A DNA stretch of 64,000 bases from Bacillota bacterium (GTDB taxonomy: Bacteria > Bacillota > Clostridia > Acetivibrionales > JAEZXR01), in NCBI GenBank assembly GCA_023419605.1, contig JAEZXR010000121.1:186001-250000 (forward strand). Direction: 5' to 3'. Both the position numbers and the translations under genes were made by a program. Under the pieces are notes generated by a model that saw only the letters and a program-made list of their open reading frames with translations, had not been told where the DNA came from and did not search any database. Each line of letters opens with the position of its first letter. Positions within the stretch are counted from its first letter, which is position 1. Positions 62,045 through 64,000 of the stretch are shown here, in pieces.

Positions 62045-62551
62045 CCGTTGTTCCCTCTCAACTTCTTTATCAAGATTTGCATAGCTTCGCTCTTTGACTT
62101 ATCCTGCTCAATAAGCCTACAATGACTTTCACTGTATAATCCTCACCAGTTGTTAACGTGACCCAGCAGCGATTAACACCAATAAGTGCTTCTATTAAAA
62201 TCTTTCGGGATACTACTTACAATGGGATTGGTTACTGCTGATTCGGAGAGCATATAGCTAATGATTTCGAGGTAGATGCTTTTCTGAATCAGCTAAGTCC
62301 TATCCTAATTTGTATAAAATAAAAATGGTACTGACAGGGGGTAAGTCTTATGGACTCTACCTTCGAATAGATGATATTTCGAAATATATTGTATATACCG
62401 AGGATATTTTTAATTTTCCCTCTACACAATTACCCCTCAAATCAAATGTGCTTTTACTTTTACATTATTTAATCGTACTTGATTACAATTTCGCCTAAAA
62501 TTATCCAGTAAATTTTATCTAATATTTCCATTTTTCATGCTTCTTTTTACC
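62045..62551 (-). other. Long untranslated leader upstream of loaP
   Basis: About 500 bases separate the predicted loaP promoter from its start codon. I find no gene with a ribosome site and codon-like pattern here. Short frames exist on both strands (for example around 62181-62310 minus and 62310-62498 plus), but none resembles a known protein. A ribosome site GAGAGGGA at 62052-62059 serves loaP. The length hints at leader-based control of loaP, but no recognisable riboswitch core is visible. Confidence 0.5.
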
Positions 62552-62580
62552 ATTTTACTCTATCACCGAACTAGTGTCAA
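62552..62580 (-). promoter_or_regulatory. Sigma-A-type promoter driving loaP
   Basis: On the minus strand a perfect -35 TTGACA (62575-62580) is followed after exactly 17 bases by TAAAAT (62552-62557). This is the strongest promoter-like sequence found in the window. Transcription would begin near 62545 and run leftwards through loaP, and possibly on into the biosynthetic operon. Confidence 0.75.
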
Positions 62581-62957
62581 CCCCTATTTTAGAGGAGTTT
62601 TTGTCCGCTTTTGTCGAATTTTATTGTAATATGTCTATAAGTGAATTTTCCAGTAATTTTTTTACTTTTTTCCCTTTTCGCTTAATTTCTACATGGATAG
62701 AGCAATAAAAACTTCATAATAACCCAAAGTATGAGGCCACACGCAGCCAACGGACCTCGTAGTAATTGTTACCAGGAAGCATAGTGAAGCTTTGCCGGAG
62801 ACACAAGATAAAAGGACCTTCAAGATAATCTCGAAAGCCTTAAAATATAATTTCCTATTCGGTAAATATCCGGGGAATCCGCTGTGTAGTGGAATTAGAT
62901 AGATGAAACAATTGCCAAATCTGAAAAAGTCAACAAATAGGTAATCCATCGGAGTTG
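62581..62957. other. Intergenic stretch between the loaP promoter and the two-component terminator
   Basis: No gene can be supported here. An 86-codon minus-strand frame (62689-62949) lacks a ribosome site and resembles nothing I recognise. The plus strand is interrupted by stops, though one short piece reads somewhat protein-like (about 62750-62895), so a decayed gene is possible. The stretch probably marks the right border of the biosynthetic cluster. Confidence 0.5.
62601..62618. promoter_or_regulatory. Spo0A-box-like site upstream of the loaP promoter
   Basis: The plus strand reads TGTCGAA at 62612-62618, an exact match to the Spo0A box core, flanked by T and A runs as usual. An imperfect second copy, TTGTCCG, lies at 62601-62607. 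The pair is about 20 to 38 bases upstream of the -35 element, a position compatible with regulation by Spo0A. A 7-base match can occur by chance. Confidence 0.4.
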
Positions 62958-63012
62958 CAAAATAAAATTATACTGCAAGCCATAGGAAGCTGGGTCCAGA
63001 TCCCATGGCTTG
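62958..63012 (-). terminator. Rho-independent terminator after the response regulator gene
   Basis: On the minus strand an 8-bp stem (CAAGCCAT / ATGGCTTG) encloses a further CTGG/CCAG pairing and is followed by a T-rich tail, TATAATTTTATTTT. It lies eight bases past the response regulator stop codon. It should insulate the two-component operon from loaP. Confidence 0.8.
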
Positions 63013-63019
63013 TAATGGC

Positions 63020-63709
63020 TTAAAAGGAATTAAATCGATACCCTGTCCCCCATAAGGTCTCGATCATTTCGGGATTTGACGGGTCCTTCTCGATTTTCTT
63101 CCGGATCTTCTGGATATGAACGGATACCGTTGCAGTATCCCCGTAAAATTCATCGCCCCAAATGGAATCAAATAAATGCTCCTTGGTAAAAACGATGTTG
63201 GGATTTGACGCAAGGAAAATCAGCAGGTCATATTCCTTCGTAGTCAGCTGTATTTCCTTGCCATTCACAAAAACCTTGTGCGCTGCGGTATTAATTTCCA
63301 GCCCGCCATGGGTTATGATCTCAGCAGAGGCGGTATTTCCTTTCAGCCGCTCATACCTTTTGACATGCGATTTAATCCTCGCTGTCAGCTCTGCGGGACT
63401 GAAAGGCTTTGTCAGGTAGTCGTCCGCCCCGTAATCCAGCCCCCGTATCTTATCGATATCCTCACTCTTGGCTGAAACCACAATAACGGGGATTTCAAGC
63501 TTTTTTCTTACTTCTTTTATGATCTCGTAGCCATTTTTATTGGGCAGCATCAAATCCACGATTATGACGTCATAAGCGCCCGAGACAGCCTTTTGCATGC
63601 CCTGGGCTCCATCATGGACCACATCGGCCTTATACCCGTTCAGTTTTAAATAATCCCGTTCCAATTCCGCTATATTTACATCATCTTCGATAATCAGAAT
63701 ATTTTTCAT
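63020..63709 (-). CDS. OmpR/PhoB-family response regulator
   Basis: 229 residues. The receiver domain has the acidic pair at Glu8-Asp9-Asp10, phospho-acceptor Asp52 in IIVDLMLP, a VVSAKSE switch region and Lys in YLTKPFSPAE. The C-terminal winged helix (about 130-229) includes LTTKEYDLLIFLASNP and TVSVHIQKIRKKIE, typical of VanR/PhoP-like regulators. It should bind DNA as a dimer after phosphorylation by the kinase encoded just upstream. It lies 15 bases after the kinase gene, with GAGGAAGATGA before the ATG. A terminator separates it from the biosynthetic genes, so a role in their control is only possible, not shown. Confidence 0.95.
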   Translation of the reverse strand: MKNILIIEDDVNIAELERDYLKLNGYKADVVHDGAQGMQKAVSGAYDVIIVDLMLPNKNGYEIIKEVRKKLEIPVIVVSAKSEDIDKIRGLDYGADDYLTKPFSPAELTARIKSHVKRYERLKGNTASAEIITHGGLEINTAAHKVFVNGKEIQLTTKEYDLLIFLASNPNIVFTKEHLFDSIWGDEFYGDTATVSVHIQKIRKKIEKDPSNPEMIETLWGTGYRFNSF

Positions 63710-63724
63710 TCATCTTCCTCTTTT

Positions 63725-64000
63725 CTAAATGAACTGGGCAACCGGAAGCATAACCGTAAAGCAGGTCCCCTCATGTTCCACACTGGAAACGGTAATCCTG
63801 CCTCCATGGGCTTCCACAAGCTCCTTTGCAATGGCAAGTCCAAGGCCCGTACTCATAAAATCCTTCGTACGTTCGGCATCGATACGATAGAACCGGTCAA
63901 AGATATGGGGCAGCTTATCCTCCGGTATCCCCGGCCCATTGTCCTTTATGTCGATGTAAACAAATTCATCCAATCCATATAACTCGGTTTTTATCGACAG
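63725..64000 (-). CDS. Sensor histidine kinase, C-terminal fragment (runs off the right edge)
   Basis: 92 codons are visible and the frame is open through the window edge. They cover the end of the HATPase domain: IDIKDNGPGIPEDKLPHIFDRFYRID (N/G1 and F boxes) and STGLGLAIAKELVEAHGG (G2 box), ending LPVAQFI. The dimerisation and sensor parts lie outside. It is the partner of the response regulator. The kinase gene precedes the regulator gene, the less common order. A TTG at 63973 is internal and not the real start. Confidence 0.93.
   Translation of the reverse strand: MSIKTELYGLDEFVYIDIKDNGPGIPEDKLPHIFDRFYRIDAERTKDFMSTGLGLAIAKELVEAHGGRITVSSVEHEGTCFTVMLPVAQFI

Noticed and set aside
62689..62949. 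86-codon minus-strand frame in the intergenic stretch.
   Set aside because: It has no ribosome site, an unusual composition and no recognisable domain; the terminator of the response regulator gene overlaps its upstream side.
63020..64000. Two-component system as cluster-specific regulator.
   Set aside because: It ends in its own terminator, precedes loaP by almost 1 kb and no binding repeats could be linked to the cluster promoters.

Overview
The window is most likely from an obligately anaerobic, moderately AT-rich Firmicute of the Clostridia. This is inferred from oxygen-sensitive enzyme families (cobalamin-dependent radical SAM proteins, a 2-hydroxyacyl-CoA dehydratase system, U32 iron-sulphur proteins), strong AGGAGG-type ribosome binding sites, frequent TTG/GTG starts and a LoaP-type NusG paralogue. 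No tRNA, rRNA, insertion sequence, phage gene or CRISPR array was found.

Nearly everything is one biosynthetic gene cluster on the minus strand. From about 61.2 kb down to base 1, 44 consecutive genes read leftwards with overlaps or gaps of at most 156 bases and no convincing internal terminator, so this looks like one operon of more than 61 kb. It leaves the window inside an NRPS gene (1-483), so the left border of the cluster is not seen. At the right, loaP (61520-62044) precedes a 338-base leader. loaP has its own sigma-A-type promoter (62552-62580) behind a Spo0A-box-like site. A separate two-component pair with its own terminator lies at 62958-64000.

From right to left, in order of transcription: flavodoxin and a HemN-like radical SAM protein (59.3-61.2 kb); a BtrH-like acyltransferase (58.2); three tandem cobalamin-type radical SAM paralogues (53.3-58.2); a large hydrolase-like protein with Thr at the nucleophile position (50.6); ACP and MTA/SAH nucleosidase (49.4-50.5); an AT-less KS-KR-carrier-C megasynthase (44.3-49.4); methyltransferase and glutamine-dependent asparagine synthetase homologue (41.4-44.2); an adenylation-carrier protein with an ATP-pyrophosphatase (PP-loop) domain inserted in the adenylation domain (38.5-41.3); a type II PKS block with two ketosynthases, two Cys-less ketosynthase partners, ACP and dehydratase (33.8-38.4); two cobalamin-type radical SAM proteins (31.1-33.7); the 2-hydroxyacyl-CoA dehydratase set with its ATPase activator (26.3-31.1); crotonase and ketoreductase (24.8-26.3); a GGDEF-NHL fusion and a membrane hydrolase (22.3-24.8); another cobalamin-type radical SAM protein, an acyltransferase-like hydrolase, a SPASM-like radical SAM protein and a glycosyltransferase (17.6-22.3); a serine-peptidase/ABC-exporter fusion (14.3-17.4); the seventh cobalamin-type radical SAM protein, a trans-acting AT, a stand-alone C domain and two U32 proteins (7.4-14.3); an NRPS with half condensation domains at both ends, an aminotransferase, an atypical radical SAM protein, a second BtrH-like protein and the partial NRPS gene (1-7.4).

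Working model (inference): a highly reducing type II PKS, fed by free-standing AT and FabG-type reductase, builds a reduced or polyene acyl chain. Adenylation and condensation modules add amino acids. Up to seven cobalamin-dependent radical SAM enzymes methylate or rearrange unactivated carbons, with MTA/SAH nucleosidase clearing by-products. The 2-hydroxyacyl-CoA dehydratase set may make an unsaturated acyl precursor. The U32 pair may hydroxylate without oxygen. The PP-loop insertion and asparagine synthetase homologue suggest amide or thioamide chemistry. Glycosylation and a peptidase/exporter fusion finish and export the product. I do not recognise a known compound that combines these genes.
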